Shown piece by piece: positions 49,601-63,288 of a DNA stretch of 64,000 nucleotides (the stretch's first letter is position 1; the number at the start of each line of letters is the position of its first letter). Location: contig CM067087.1 in NCBI GenBank assembly GCA_034008185.1, positions 44,559,590 through 44,623,589 of the forward strand, in the 5' to 3' direction. The DNA is from Gorsachius magnificus (lineage: Eukaryota > Chordata > Aves > Pelecaniformes > Ardeidae). The notes below the pieces were generated by a model. That model had not been told where the DNA came from and ran no database searches. It saw only the letters and a program-made list of their open reading frames with translations. Made by a program: the position numbers and the translations under genes.

Positions 49601-52213
49601 CCAGGTTTTGATGTTTATTGAATAGCAGAACCCAAAAAGTCCCTTGGCTACAGGGGTCTTGCTCGGGGCTTGAGCCAAAGGAGCCCAAGTCAACAAGACT
49701 CTTCCCATAGACGTTCCATCTGGGTTCGCAGCAGTTTCCCTGATCACTTTTGTCTCCAGTTCAGTACAAGGTGTACTGATACTGATTTGGGATGCAGGGG
49801 AAAGGAAGGGAAGAAGAGGAAAATCTCAATGTGGATGGCATAAGTAAATTTGATACGGCTTCACAAAGTTCAGGTACTTCTTTTTTCAGTCACAAGGAAA
49901 GAAAATTGATGACGCCACAAGTTTAATGCTAATTGATTTATTACCTGCCTAAGCAAATCCTGGGCAATGCAATGGCAGGCTTAGACTTAAAGCAAATGAT
50001 TTACAAGATAATGTTTGACTCTGGGAAAGGGTAATCAAATCCAGATACAATGGATGATAGGATAATTGAGAAGAAATAAAAGAGGATAAATTGCCATGTG
50101 CTAATGAGCTTACAGGCCCTAATGGGGAGGACATCAGTTTTAACACTCAGGTTATGAGCTAGGAGCAAGGGTGGTTTTTTTTTTTTCTTCAACAGCTAAA
50201 GATGTAGTGCTGAAACAAACCAAGATTAATGGTGTCCCACTCACTTACTTAGCCATTCTTTACACCTTCGACAGCTTCCTGCATTAAAAGTATGGTTGTT
50301 TTTTAACCAGGTTTATCCAAAGCAGCTCACCGCAGTTGGAAGCCATCTTACCCATTTCTAGGTTAAAGCACATCTGTCATTTGGGAATGAATGACTCAAA
50401 ACAGCATTTCTCCTCCTCCTCGCAGCATTGGCCACCTGATGAGTTTGCAATGTCTTTGCGGGTCTCTCTAGGATCACAGGAATATTCTCAAGCCTTTATA
50501 CAGTCTCACTGCACTCAGGTTTTGAAGCAGTTGCCAGAGCAATGCTGTCTCACATCATGATTCATTTTTATATCTTTCTCTCCCTCCATCCCACATCACC
50601 ACCTAGAACCAGGGACACTTTATTGGTATTTCTGATTACTGCTCTAGCCGTCTAAATTTTTCAGCAGGATGGGGGTCTCTCCAGCCCTGATGTAGAAATG
50701 TTCTATATGAATGGTGCTAGCCACAGAGTAATAAAAAGACAGTGCCGTGTGCTGTTATTGGTAAGGAATACAGAAATGAAGCACTTCCTTAGAGACCAAG
50801 CCCATATTCCAGTACAAGGCTTCCAACAAATGAAGTTTAATATGATGAATTGTGGTACAGTTCCAGAATGAATACAACTCTCAAAAATGCAGCTCCGCTG
50901 AAGCTTTTAAGTTATAATACACACAACATGTCCCGTACTTGATTTTAAAGAGAAAGATTCCCAGTGAATATGCACAAAAGTAACTATGAATCCTTCCAAG
51001 TTAAGATACGGAAAGCCTTTTCCCAAAAACAACATACACTTTAGGCATGCAGACATTAATTAATTATGAATTATGCAATCTCATTGCAGGTAGCAGCTCA
51101 GGGGTGCTCCTTTGCTACAGAGGGGGAGGGTGACAGCAGGGACACACGTGTTCCCCACCAGACCAGGACCCACCAGCTGCACCAGGGAGCAACACCCCGA
51201 TGAGCAGCTTGCAGGCAGGGGGAGCAAAGGAGGACAGTCTGCCCACATCAAGAAAATATGTGCTCCAGAAGGCACTCCAGAGAGCAGCTCCAAGCTCTGC
51301 TCGTTAAATCCACTTGTGAGTTTTCATTGTCCTGACCCAGATTTTAGCATTCACTTTAGAATTAGAAACACAGATCATAAAAGCACAAATTGGTAAACAC
51401 GATAGTTTGATGCTCATGGAGGCAGGGAAGGAAAACACACTTTTTTCTTACCCCCCAGGTGAACCGAGTAAAATTGAAAGCCTGGATCATGAAAGCTTTG
51501 AAACATAGGTGCATCTGGCACTGGATGCAAGCGTAATGGTGCCTGTCCCTCTGTAAGGAGGGATGCCGTAGCAAACTCTTTCAGGCCCTTCAGCTGGAAA
51601 CCAGGAACAGACTTGTACCAGAGATCATCCCTTTCTCCCCCCATATTATCAAGAAACCCCTGGAGCTAAGATATTATCACATTGAATATAGAATGATTTA
51701 ATGCCAAAGTAAACAAGACTTTCCTGGTGTCTTCCACTGAAAAGTCTCTGGTCTAGCTGTAAAACCAAAATGACAAACCAAAAAGAAAATATTAAATATA
51801 TTAAATGTCTTAACATATTACAAGTCTTAACAGATTAGCATGTTCATTCAGGGAAACCAGCCTGGAGTGGTAAACTTGAAATGGTTGCAATTAGTACAAG
51901 AATTGTTCTACTTGAAGCAACTTGCCTTTTCTGTTTGAAAGGAACACACAATGTGAGCTCGCCGTTCTGGTATCGGGCACTTACTGTGCGAGCAAACAGG
52001 ATATGATAGGTGTGACTCAACTAATTGTCTCTATTCACTCTTACGGATAAAATATGGGTTTAATATGCTGGGAAAAAAAACATTGACTGAATATTGAAGA
52101 GATCGCTTGTTTGTTCATAGGCGCTGATGGTGGTTTTAATTTTATCCACCAACTTTGCAGCTCCAAGAGGGACCCACAGCAGATCCAGCCCCCACCTTCA
52201 CAGCTATGAGAGT

Positions 52214-52258
52214 TTTTCCATTGACGTCAGTGGAAGTTGCACTAAATCCCACTGACCT
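52214..52258 (+). repeat. Degenerate ancient amniote repeat fragment carrying a CRE
   Basis: TTTCCATTGACGTCAGTGG is followed by AAGTTGCACTAAATCCCAC, close to the old repeat core 'CCATTGACTTCAGTGGAAGTTGCAC'. A T-to-G difference from that core creates the perfect palindrome TGACGTCA at 52222-52229, a consensus CREB/ATF site. Confidence 0.4.
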
Positions 52259-54809
52259 GTGTATGCAAACTCTCTTCCCTCTGCTGAGCCTTCTCACATT
52301 CATCCACCAACAAAACTCATTCTAGGCATAAAATTAATTGAAATCTTTACTCGTTTGAGCTGTCACCTTCAAGGCTCTGGTTGCCCATCTCACTGGTGTA
52401 TGCATTACGCTGATGCTCCTCATCCCACTTCAGCCCCCTGCACCCAACCCCTGTCCAGCATCAAATGCATTTCCTCACTCAGCAGTTGGAGCTCCTGTAT
52501 CACTGCTCATGCCCAGCAGATCTGCAGTACATTATGAGGAGCCTGAACTTTGCTGCACGCACACCTCACTTGAAATTCAGCGATGCTCCATGATGGCGGT
52601 CCCACTCACTTCAAGGACACTCTGCTTCTCCCTTTGCTGCTGACCATTACTACCCTTAATGTTGGTCCTTGCATCACGCCCCATATGGGAAAGCAACAAT
52701 TTTAGCATGGCAGAGGCACAGAGCTGAATGCCAAAAACGCACATGCAATTTCTGTTAGAGATGCAGGATTTGTGCCTCACATCACCTGACCACGCTTACA
52801 CTCAGTATGAAGAGGCAGACAGGGAGACTTACAGGGAATTGCTGCAATTGGCATGTCACCACACAAGCCTTTTTGAACAGCAGACCAAAACCACAGCACA
52901 TCAGGAGGCCAGAAATAAAGCAGGACTTCCTCTGCAACAACGCAAAGTCACCTGCAGCCCCGATGCTCGAGGGACAGAGGACCCCACCACACCTCAGCTG
53001 CCACAGGGACTGAGCTACCAAAGCATCTCACCTGCAAAAGCAGGAGCTGGGGTCATCGTGCATCAGCATGGCAATACTGAAGACACAACAGGTCCTCTAA
53101 GTGCTGTCATACGGATGCTCTTGGCCTCATATTTCACCTCTCCTGTGTATGTCTAGAGGTATTATTTTCCCTAAGGATTTTTATTGTATAGAGATATTTT
53201 GGTTTGGGGTCTTTTGTGGGTTGGGTTTTTTCCCCTCCTTTTAATGCTATTCCCCCAATGCAACCAATTCTTCAGCCTGCAACCACCACGCTGGGGTTAA
53301 GGACATACACATTCAGTAGGAAATCTGCATCATCTTTCTGGTCTGTAAGAGAAATTTTGCTGAGGCAAAACCTTCTATTTCTTTACAACCTTTCTTCCAA
53401 GTCCTTCAAAACCTGTGTCTGCCTCCCTGGCACATTCAAGACATCCTTACACCCATCAAGCAGCAAGGGTGTATTTTGGAACACTCCACCTCCCTATGGC
53501 CACCACTGTGTCATCCCACAGAAATCGATGGAAGCATGGCTGCACAGCTTCCCCTCCTGCAGATCAGGGTGGCATCCCCATGCACAACGACTGTGGATAC
53601 TGAAAAAAACTTCTCTGCTATAAAACAGCATTAAAATACCTTGCTGCCTGCAGCAGGGCAGGGCAGCTGCTGTCCTTCCCATAGCACTATGGCAGGAAAT
53701 ATTTTATTCTCCCTCAGCTGTGCCAACATTTTCAGAGTGCCTTGGCTCCGTAAAGGCAGACTTTTTGACCCTTCATTTGGCACATGCACAGAGAGGAGAC
53801 AAACAGGCATGGGGTCAGCGCAGCCCTGTCTGCACACTCATCTCGATCCCGACATGACCAGCACCTGCCCTGACTGCGCACGGGTGGGAACGCAGAGAAG
53901 CCCTGGAGGAAACCCTCAGCACCCACAGCACACAGACAGACGGGTTTCATGGACAAAACACATCGAGCTGCTCTCCCAGCCACAGCCAACCCAGGTGTGG
54001 GCACCTGGGAAGGTACCAGCTTGAGTCCCCACCCATGGGGCTCAAACATCAAACGCCAACACCCAGAGGGATACTTGGTCAACATATTGGAAGACAGACT
54101 GGGAAACCTGGATTCACACCTCTACTTCATTAGCTTTCCCACAGGAACAGGCAGTTTCTAACTCAGGTGTTTTTGAAAACTGCCTCTTGCCTGCTTGATG
54201 CCTCAGTTTCCCACCTGTGTAAGGGGATAATTTTTATTGCCCTATTGTATCCCAATTTATCCCTTTGTACCACGCACATTTTAAGGCCACAACTCTTATG
54301 CATGCAAAGCTACTGGCACAAGTCACCATGTTCTCACTGCCATCATACAACAATAATTGGCATACCAGAAACAACAAAAAGGTCATCTTAGCATTCCCCC
54401 CCCTCTCCAAGATACTTTTTTTTTTTAAACTGATCTTGCTAGCCCTCCAGATTTAAGATTAGCTACCAAAAAAGTCATTTACAATACACAGACTTTAAAT
54501 TCAGCTGAGTCTGCTCTGTACTTCTTAAAGTAATCATCTAAAAACCAGATGTTAAATATGATTCTAAAACTTTTTTTTTTGAGGGTGAAGAGCAGAGAGT
54601 GATTTTTGTTAGAGGTGTTAGCTCATATGTCAGTGATTTCAGCTTGATGCCACTAGAAATAACCAAGACACAATGTTTTGAAAATCAGAATGGATAATGG
54701 AAACATCAGCTCATCCTTAACCCTGGGTGCTCAGCCACCACTGCTGGGCTACAGCCCCATTGCTTCTGCTTCAGCTGGCAGGTAAAGCTCAGAAAGGGAA
54801 AATGCACTT

Positions 54810-54825
54810 GGGGGGGGGGGGGGGG
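54810..54825. repeat. Poly-G run (16)
   Basis: Sixteen uninterrupted G, preceded by CACTT and followed by CGG. Long G runs can form G-quadruplexes and are also prone to length errors in sequencing. Confidence 0.9.
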
Positions 54826-56565
54826 CGGAATATAGTAGTGTAGAGCATGGATAAGCCATACACAGATATTGGTAATTTCAAATAGGTACTTCTCAGAGGA
54901 GCTGTACTGCACACCTTTGACCTTTAACTGGAGTGCTCAAACATTGCATGTAATGATGACTACCAATGAAAGTCCTATGCTGTGCTTGGCTGCACTTTCT
55001 ATATGAGTGCCAGCAGTAAGATAAATGATAAACTGGTTCACTGGAGTACTAGTGGTTTGGGGGCTATTGATTTTTGGTCCATTCTCTTTAAAAGTGAGAT
55101 CTAAAAAGTTGACAGAGGGTCATTAATTTCATCATATACTTGTCGTCTCATCCATAACCAATCCAGGGGCTGAGTGCGCTTGTCACTCTCTGTTTGCACT
55201 TTATTTGTTTAGGTTTTCTTTGTGATTCTACATTTTTCCCCTTTATTTCAGCTTTGTGTTGTTTTTTACTGCTCTTATTTCTTTTTCCCTCCAAATGAGC
55301 TCCTTGCTCTGGACTTGCACTGCAAAAGACTCTCTGGACAAATATATATTTATAATATAAGTAAATTCAGTGGCTTCATTATCAAGTCTGTGCTAGGAAA
55401 GGAAGTCACCTCTGTTTAGTGTTATTCATTTAAAAAGAAAGAGACTCCTATAAAATTCATCAATCTTAATTGTGCAATCTGAAGGATTTGGATTGAATAA
55501 ACACTTGTCTGAAGACTTCAGGGTCTTGTTTGAAAGAAACATTAAGGAAAGAGTTGGGGAATTTTTTCCTTTATGAATTTCCATAGGTCCATGACCATGT
55601 TCTCAGGTGATAGGGAAAATACTCAATTCAAATAATTAGCAGCATTCCCTTTTTCATGGTTCTGGTTAACCCCTTGGCAACTCTTTGCAATTAATTAACT
55701 AAGAAAATAATTTACCAGCTCTTGCTAAAAAAAACACTTTCACTGGTATATCTTAGCTTTCAGTAGAGTGAGAACATAAAGAGAATTCTCCATAATTATT
55801 AGTATAACAACCACCAGATACAAATGTTTAAGACCAGAAGAGTATTTTATACATCTAGTGGATAAATATATATAGGACCAAGATATTCATATACAAAAAC
55901 TGCATACAGTAGGCAGGTTTTACCAACTTAATTTGGTTAAATACATTTCTAGGTAAGTGCCATCCATCTCCCAACACCAAGTTCATCTGTGCTGTCTTTT
56001 GTTGGAAACCCAACAGAAAACTGTATGTAGAAAATAAAAGAAAGTGTGATTAAGTACTACAGAAGATGGCAGAAAAATCCAGTATTAATAATATCACAAC
56101 CTGCCAGTAAATCTCTTTTTTTTTTATAGGTAAAGAAATACATTTCTACTTTAAAGTGTTTTTATATACCCTTGAGTGCCCAACTAGTTAAACTACCAAG
56201 GGAGCTCTACATGATTTAGAAGTTAATCCTTCAAATGGCAAACAATTGAATACCTCAGCTGTTTGTAGTTTCCTACCACTGGCTAATTTCATTTTTGTTT
56301 CATGTGTTCAGTGGCAAGCTTTCATTGTTCAGAGCTCTGACACTGAGGTTGTAAATGTAGTTAATTTAGTTAAAATGAGGTTGGGAACATTCACGCCATG
56401 TTCAGCTTGTTATGACTAGACCTGGTAGAAGTTGAGGAAAATATGCCTGGAGAACAAACAAGAATGAAAAAACCAAAAAACCCCAAAAGATAAGAGGGAG
56501 AGAAAGCAGACAAAGATGATCCAAATTTGCCAAACTCACAAGCATCAGGCAGCCTTTAAAAAAAA

Positions 56566-56575
56566 GGGGGGGGGG
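56566..56575. repeat. Poly-G run (10) after an A run
   Basis: AAAAAAAA is followed by ten G and then AAGG. A purine-only tract about 20 bp long. Confidence 0.85.
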
Positions 56576-57540
56576 AAGGTTCAGAGGAGATAAGAACCCT
56601 AACCATTTAAGCTTACTGTTTTGAGGGTCAAAGAACCTGGATGCGTTGAAATATTGAATCGTTAACTGTTTTAAGAGCGGACGGGGCTTTCTGAGCCTAC
56701 CTTTATCAGTTCCTTCTCTTGTACCAACAGCAAAAGCTCATCAATCCCCTCCTTTTTCCACACCCCATTTTGTTTGTGTGGCACTTACAAAGGTCAGAAG
56801 GCTCGTAAGCACTCAGAAATATTATTTATAGAAATTGGTTCACAGTTCCTTACAGTCCATGGACTGAGATAAGATGTTCTTCAGTCGAGTATTTTAAGCA
56901 AGGACCCAACGCTACCAAATGGGACTCACCTAACTGGTGTGAAACTGCCCCAAAAATCAAGACTTTGTGCTGACTTGGCATGAATGGCTGCATCTGTTCA
57001 GCTAGTGAACCACTTCTCCCATTCACATCCCAAATATACAGGGCAATGCAGGTTGAACCGTGACAGCAGTCATCTCCCACCAGCAGAGTCTGCTCTCCAT
57101 GGGATGCTGGGCAGCAGCACCCATAAGGCTCATGCCCAGGCTGCAAACAGTGCCGCACACCGAAGGCTCAGCAGCTCCAGCACTTCCTTACTGCAGTCCC
57201 CAACTCGAGAAAGCAGCTTCTTAAAATCCTAATTATAATCTTGATTAATAGGTATTATAACACAGCTCCTGTTTGCCTGTAATTACATTTGACACAGAGA
57301 TACAAATCAGCAGTTTAACATGCTGGAATAGGATTCATAGGATTTCATAGGATTATGGACATATACATTTTTATTAAAGCTCTATTGGTTTCTCTTTAGC
57401 ATTCATCAAGTCTCTCCCTTTATACAGAGATAAATATATCTTTTTTTCACAAAGTCATTAATTTTGGAGTTTGAGAAAAATGAAATAGACGAAGTGGGTA
57501 ATTTTTCACACTTAGAACAATTTCCTTATGATATTATGAC

Positions 57541-57670
57541 TCTTTTTCTTGCACTGCTCTGGGAGATTAATATGGCTGTTATTTTCTCCACTAATTGGCT
57601 TTACAGATAGCCATGGGAGATAGCACCTAATAAAGCCAAACGAGAGAAAAATGTTAACAGCACTAAGCTG
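57541..57670. promoter_or_regulatory. Candidate conserved non-coding element
   Basis: GGGAGATTAATATGGCTGTT, CTCCACTAATTGGCTTTAC, AGATAGCCATGGGAGATAGC and CACCTAATAAAGCC form a compact, repeat-free block with homeodomain and GATA-like cores. Confidence 0.27.
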
Positions 57671-60600
57671 TCCCATAACAAGGGGGTCTATTCATTAAGA
57701 AGCAATATTCTATTAGGGAAGACTTTTTTTAAAAACAGATTTTTTTAAATAAGCAGTGCATGCACTAAAAACCCAAAGTGGATTACACATGGTTGTCCTG
57801 TTCTCTAAAGCACACCAGCTCTTCACTTAAATCATCCCTGCCCATGTGAACACTAGCCGCCAGTACGAGAGAAATCACTATTTTCTTTCCAGCCAACAAG
57901 TCCTCCTCCAGCACACTAGCACCCATGCAAGGCTTTTTATGTGTAAGCACAGGGCTGGGTTAATAACTTCTCCTGACCACCCCCTTTTTATATTACAGTA
58001 TGGTAGCTGAGGCTGCCTCCACACTCTGGTCTGAAAGCCCATAACACTGGGAGCAACTTCTGTTAAGCACCCCAGAGCTGAAGGATTCCCCAGCTTGGTA
58101 CCATATATATCTGGGTCCCCACTTGGACCCAGACCCTTTTAGCAGGAAAGCAGGATTACTCTTTTATAATTAACTACAACATCTACTAACAAATAGCCTT
58201 GCCCAGAAAGGAGCAATCCTCACTGGCATAAGAACAACCTGTTCCCCTATCTGTGCTGGGGTACAGAAAGGTTCTCCAGGGGATGCCCAGAGCCCAGCTC
58301 ACTCACTGGCCTCCACACTGTAGGCATGAAGCAGCATCTGAAATTTTTTGGCATTTTAGAGAGTCATTTTATGGGGCCACTAAACCAGGTTGTGCAAATA
58401 ATTTTTATTCTAATGTTAACAAGACTTTTGGCTTACCAATGGATCTCTGAGACAAGTCATGACACACAGTAGAGGCTATTTTTTTCTATATATTTTACTA
58501 ATTATTGGAATCTGTAGGTATATGTAAAAAGCTATCAATATTCCCAATAACCTCCTTTGAACATTTGTATTTTAGCCTTCTCACCAGAATTAGACTTTGC
58601 CAAATAGCAACAGCATTCGGGACCTTGCAGAGAGCCTCCCACTGGAGGTGGTCATCCATCCAAACGCCATCAGCCAGTTGGCTTCTTACACAAGCAGACC
58701 AGCCCCAGAACAGAGACAGTCAGCAGCAGCCCCCCAGCAATTTGCTTTTACAGACACCTCCCATGAGTACCTGGTTCCTAGGAAACTACTCTGTCCACGT
58801 TTAAACTGAAATCATCTTAAAAAGCCATAAGAAAAATGTCCAAGTGACACATATAACATGCAAATATGCCTCTTCTCTCAGTGAAATTAATTTATTGCCA
58901 ATTTTAAAAGTTTGGGCTGTTTTACAATGCAATCGGCATTATAAACAAGTATTTGATAACATATCCAGTTAAACCCAAAGAGGTACCTAGTTAGCGCAAA
59001 CACATACACCTAAAGTGCAGATGGGGCACAGCCACAGCATCTAAAATCTCTGCTATGAAATCAGAGAGGGGCTTTCATAAACCACAAGCAGTTTCACATC
59101 AACAATAAAATTAGAAAAAAAAAAGCAACATCACCCTATTATCACAAGCCTTTTCCTTCAATCTAATGCTTTATTTAAAGCTGCAAATGGAGAAAACAGA
59201 CTACAGACTGCCTGAACACAGCAACATTTATTTGTTGTTACAGATCAACACTTAAAAAGATGACCCAGTTGTACATTGATGACAACACCCAGGCATCGTA
59301 CCAGAGCACTGCTTCATTAGCAGCTTGGAGAGAGAAACATCCCCTGCTAAGCCCCTGCCACCAGTAATTCCCACTGCACAGACATCTCTTCTCCATGCAC
59401 CAGCCAAGCCAACACATGGGTTGAGCAAATATCAGAAAAAAAGGTGGTATGTCTCCACTTTGATCCATCAGCAACTTTCTTTGGGAAGCAGATGACCTCT
59501 CGAATCCCCAGGATGTAATTTTCTCCACCACAACTCAGCCAACAATCTCATTTCACTGATATTTTGACAAGGGCACAAATCTCATACCATCCACCGATGG
59601 CACACTAAGGCTTACTCTGCGTGACACCAGGCACCCACAAATACCTTGACACGGGATACTCCATTTTGGAGTAGCACAGCTGAGACTTTTTCTAAATATT
59701 TTTCCAACCCAAACCCATTTCACTCAGTAGCCAGTACATTAAATCAGGACTCTGAAAATAAAGCAACTCTGGATTACTACCTAGGAGTGACTGCTTCTAA
59801 TATCCCTTACATCAAGGCAGGGCAGTTAAACCAACGCTTACGCATTTAGCTGAAAATCCTACACAAAGTCCTACACTAGGTATAAATCCTCAGCATGGTA
59901 TTTGAGAGGGACATTAAAGGAACATTCCACTCCAGGTGAGTTTAAGCTTAATGGAAAGCAAGAGCCTAATCGCAGGAACTCTGAGCAGCTGGTATTTCAT
60001 TTCACTCCAGCTCCTGCCTGGCCTTCAGGTTCTCCACCATAAAGAGCGCAAGCACAGGTACAAAGAGTATCTTTGTAGACACTGCTTTTGGGACAAGCCA
60101 TCATTTCTGCAGTAAGGCAGATGATGTCTGAAGTGTCCCCCAGTTACTTTTTGTATTCATAAGTATTATTGATACTCTAGAGGTTGAGCTGGAGCAATTT
60201 ATGTTCCCACTCCAGTAACCTCTGAGAAAGTTTAACACTATTCTAAAACAAGGGGTTAAATTTCATAGGAATAGGGTTGTGTCTCTGTCCTTCGCTCCAT
60301 CCCTATTATTTTGTCTTCTTAATCATGTTTTCCACCACTTAAACATATAATCAGATACTACTGAAGGGAAAAAAGCAAAAATAACCAGCAAGTGTATATT
60401 AAACAATGAACCTGTAGCCTGATATTGTTCACTCCTCTCAAATGATTGTCCTTAGCTTAGATGTTTGTGGAGGATAGGAGAAGTCCAAGTATCCAGAACA
60501 GATGAAAGAACTGAATGTTTAAGCACACAGCTTTTGATCTAATGAATTGTTCTGTAGGTGCTTTGGTATAATAAAATATCGAGAGTCACCTTAAGACACC

Positions 60601-61503
60601 ACTGTTTGCAGTTACACAGGCATGATTCCCACTCATCCCACTTAGGGTAGTGAGTGTTCCACTCCAATGACAGCGAAGATCATTGGGTTTTTACCAAACC
60701 TAGAAACACAGCAGGGGCAGAGTGGTGCCCACAGAACTTTCTGTTCTTCCCCCCCACTGTATCCTCCTCAAGTACTTGCCCTCTTGAAAATTCATCAGGC
60801 ATAAGCTTAAGACATCAAGTTCAAACACAGACTTTCCTCTACAGTCAGAGCCACACAGATTAAGAACTTGTATTTGAGCTCACTTTAAGATTCACTTCTT
60901 TTTTAAAAAATGAAGCAGTTTTAAAGAAAACAAAAAAAAATTTGAAGACATTTTCTCCAAAGAAGTTTAAATAAAAATTTACCATCAGAATTTCTACATG
61001 CTTATTTAGCCAAGACCACTGGTTTCTGAGCAACAGCCAGTAAACAGCATACGGCTCAGGCCTTAAGACACCAGCAACCATTTTAACATTAAGAGAAATA
61101 GGGAAGGGTTTTTTTTTAATAGACGCACACAACATAGAAGGAGAAGCTAAAAGATTGTTACTATGTGAAAATTACAGAATTACATAAACCAAGTTTAGCA
61201 AAAGTTTAAAAAATTGCACAACTTAGCTCAAGCATTTAGGCTAAATAAAATTAGAACAATGACCTACCTGCTTGAGAGGCAGAGAAGGGGCTTTAACCTC
61301 CTCCCAGCATCACAGAGACTGGCCAAGAACTTGCTGAGCACCCAGAGCCAATTTTAAACCCGCTTATCACAGCTGAAGCTGGTGAGTTTGTGTAACTTGA
61401 ACACCTGCAGACCCCAATGGCAACGAGTAGGCTGAGCCCTCATCCACCAGGCAGGGCATACAGCCCAGGCTGCAACAAAATTTAATGCTCAGGTATTCAA
61501 ACC

Positions 61504-61550
61504 CTATATATATAAATTTATATACTTATAATATATATAAAAATTGTATA
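61504..61550. repeat. AT-rich simple repeat
   Basis: Degenerate TATATA and TTATAA units across about 45 bp. No mobile-element ends are visible. Confidence 0.8.
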
Positions 61551-63250
61551 TTAACATCACTAGTAGTCAAAAAAAAATCCCTCAGAGCTCAGAAAAAGAC
61601 CAAAACACACATGTGTAGCCCAAACTCTGCTCACAAACTATCTTACAACAAGCCCATTTCTGAAATTCAACCAACCTGTGTCCTTCTGCAGGTGGCTGCA
61701 GGCAGGTTAATCAGTATCTCTCAGGGAACCCCTCCAGCGTGACCCATCCCATCGTGGGATGATCACAGGTACCTGGTGCCCGCCTGGGGAAACATCCCCT
61801 CCATTACGGTATTGGCCAACAATCAAGGAATTGAAGGTTCCTCTTATCCAAATTAGAGTGGTGCCAGCCCCTCCACCGGTCACACCTTCAGCTGTCAGAG
61901 CTGCTAATGCTAACGCTTCTCATGTCACTGGAAGTGACACTTCTGGCTGCTTCAAAGGAGCAGATAATTAACTTAATTTTTTAAGCTTACAGTGGAAAGC
62001 CATTCCCATAAAGTTGAGAAAGTGAATTTTTTTTTTTAGTATCAGGTGTTTCTCTCCTTGAAACAGCGCCTGTTGTATCCAGTGGGACCCATCATTTGTC
62101 TCCTGGAAATAACAGGGATGATTTTGATCTCTCACAGCATTTACACCTCCACTCTGCCATGAGCTTCAGCAAGGTTTTTTTCCTGCTGACACCAGTGGAA
62201 CTGAGGAAAGCAGCAGCCCCCACGCTTCTTCTTGGGATTTCAACCATAACACAAACCAGTGGTAGCTGCTTTTCCAACCAGTAGGGAGCAGTGATTTCCT
62301 AATTAGAAAAAAATCCTGCACTTTTTATTGCAAATGTGTATCTAGGAAGTCAAAATGTACAAATTAATATCACAGATATCAAAATACTGGACACAGAGGC
62401 ATTGTTATTATACTTGAGGCTGGACCAATGTTTCTGTTTCAGTGGTTTATAACTTGGCTTAAAATTTTATTCCTGGCTGAAAACTGGCACAAAATTTGAA
62501 AATTTGAGAAAAATCAGTAGGCAACTATAAAACTATAAAAAGCAGGGAAATATTAAACATCCTTTTTACCGTAAAGATAATATTTTTATTTGGAAGATGA
62601 AAGGAATTTTAAAAAGAGTGGTATTCCAACCAATGCTCTTTCGTGGGGAAAAAATGTTCTTCTTTGCCCTGTCTTCCCACAAGATTGCTAAAAAACTTGA
62701 CACATTTTTAGCAGAAGGTTTTGAAGACGAAGGAGAAGGTTAGGCCCAGTTCTCAAAATGGTGTGCCTTACTTTCTTGCTTACAGCAAAAACAGCAGCAT
62801 AAATATATGTGTGCCCAAATAATTATTTTTATACATTATTCATGCAATGACATGTTGATCAACACCACACGATGCTACAGAAAAGCTTTTTGGAGTGCTA
62901 CTAACTAAAGCTATGGAAACAAATAGAAAAAGGACTAAAATTCAACCTGAAACTAACAGAATTTAAATCACACGGGAGTAATCCGATTTTTTTTCTTTTT
63001 CTAGGTAAGGCAGGGCAAAAATACGTCTACTCTACCTAGGTTCCAATAAAACACTTGATACTATGATGCATTAAGATTATTAGCTAAGTGATAAAGATGG
63101 AGATTTGTGCAAAAAGACTTTTTGGGTAGGTAGAGAACTGGCTAGGAGGAGATGGCCATGAAGGGAGAGATACCACCTTATAGGTGGTAGTAGTGAATTT
63201 GGCAGGAAAAGCAGTAATCAGGCTAATGACTGTTAAGAAAACAGAGAGCG

Positions 63251-63288
63251 TCATCACCGTTTGAGAACATCATCACCGTTTGAGAAGA
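63251..63288 (+). repeat. 19-bp tandem duplication, two copies
   Basis: TCATCACCGTTTGAGAACA is followed directly by TCATCACCGTTTGAGAAGA, with one mismatch in 19. Near-identity indicates a recent local duplication by replication slippage. No known element is involved. Confidence 0.9.

Noticed and set aside
52728..53156. 142-codon plus-strand open frame
   Set aside because: Other frames here are also open and the translation has no family resemblance. Chance is the simpler explanation.
53204..54085. Several overlapping 100-140-codon frames on both strands
   Set aside because: The region is locally GC-richer, which lengthens random frames. No domain or conserved motif is seen.
56867..56875. 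AGATAAGAT as an EVI1 or GATA autoregulatory site
   Set aside because: It is only a partial match to the long EVI1 first-finger motif, and short GATA matches are expected many times by chance in 64 kb.
57330..57356. Repeated AGGATT(T)CAT units as a CR1 tail
   Set aside because: They resemble the CR1 terminal octamer loosely, but the conserved GGTTGGAAAAGACC block that should adjoin it is missing.
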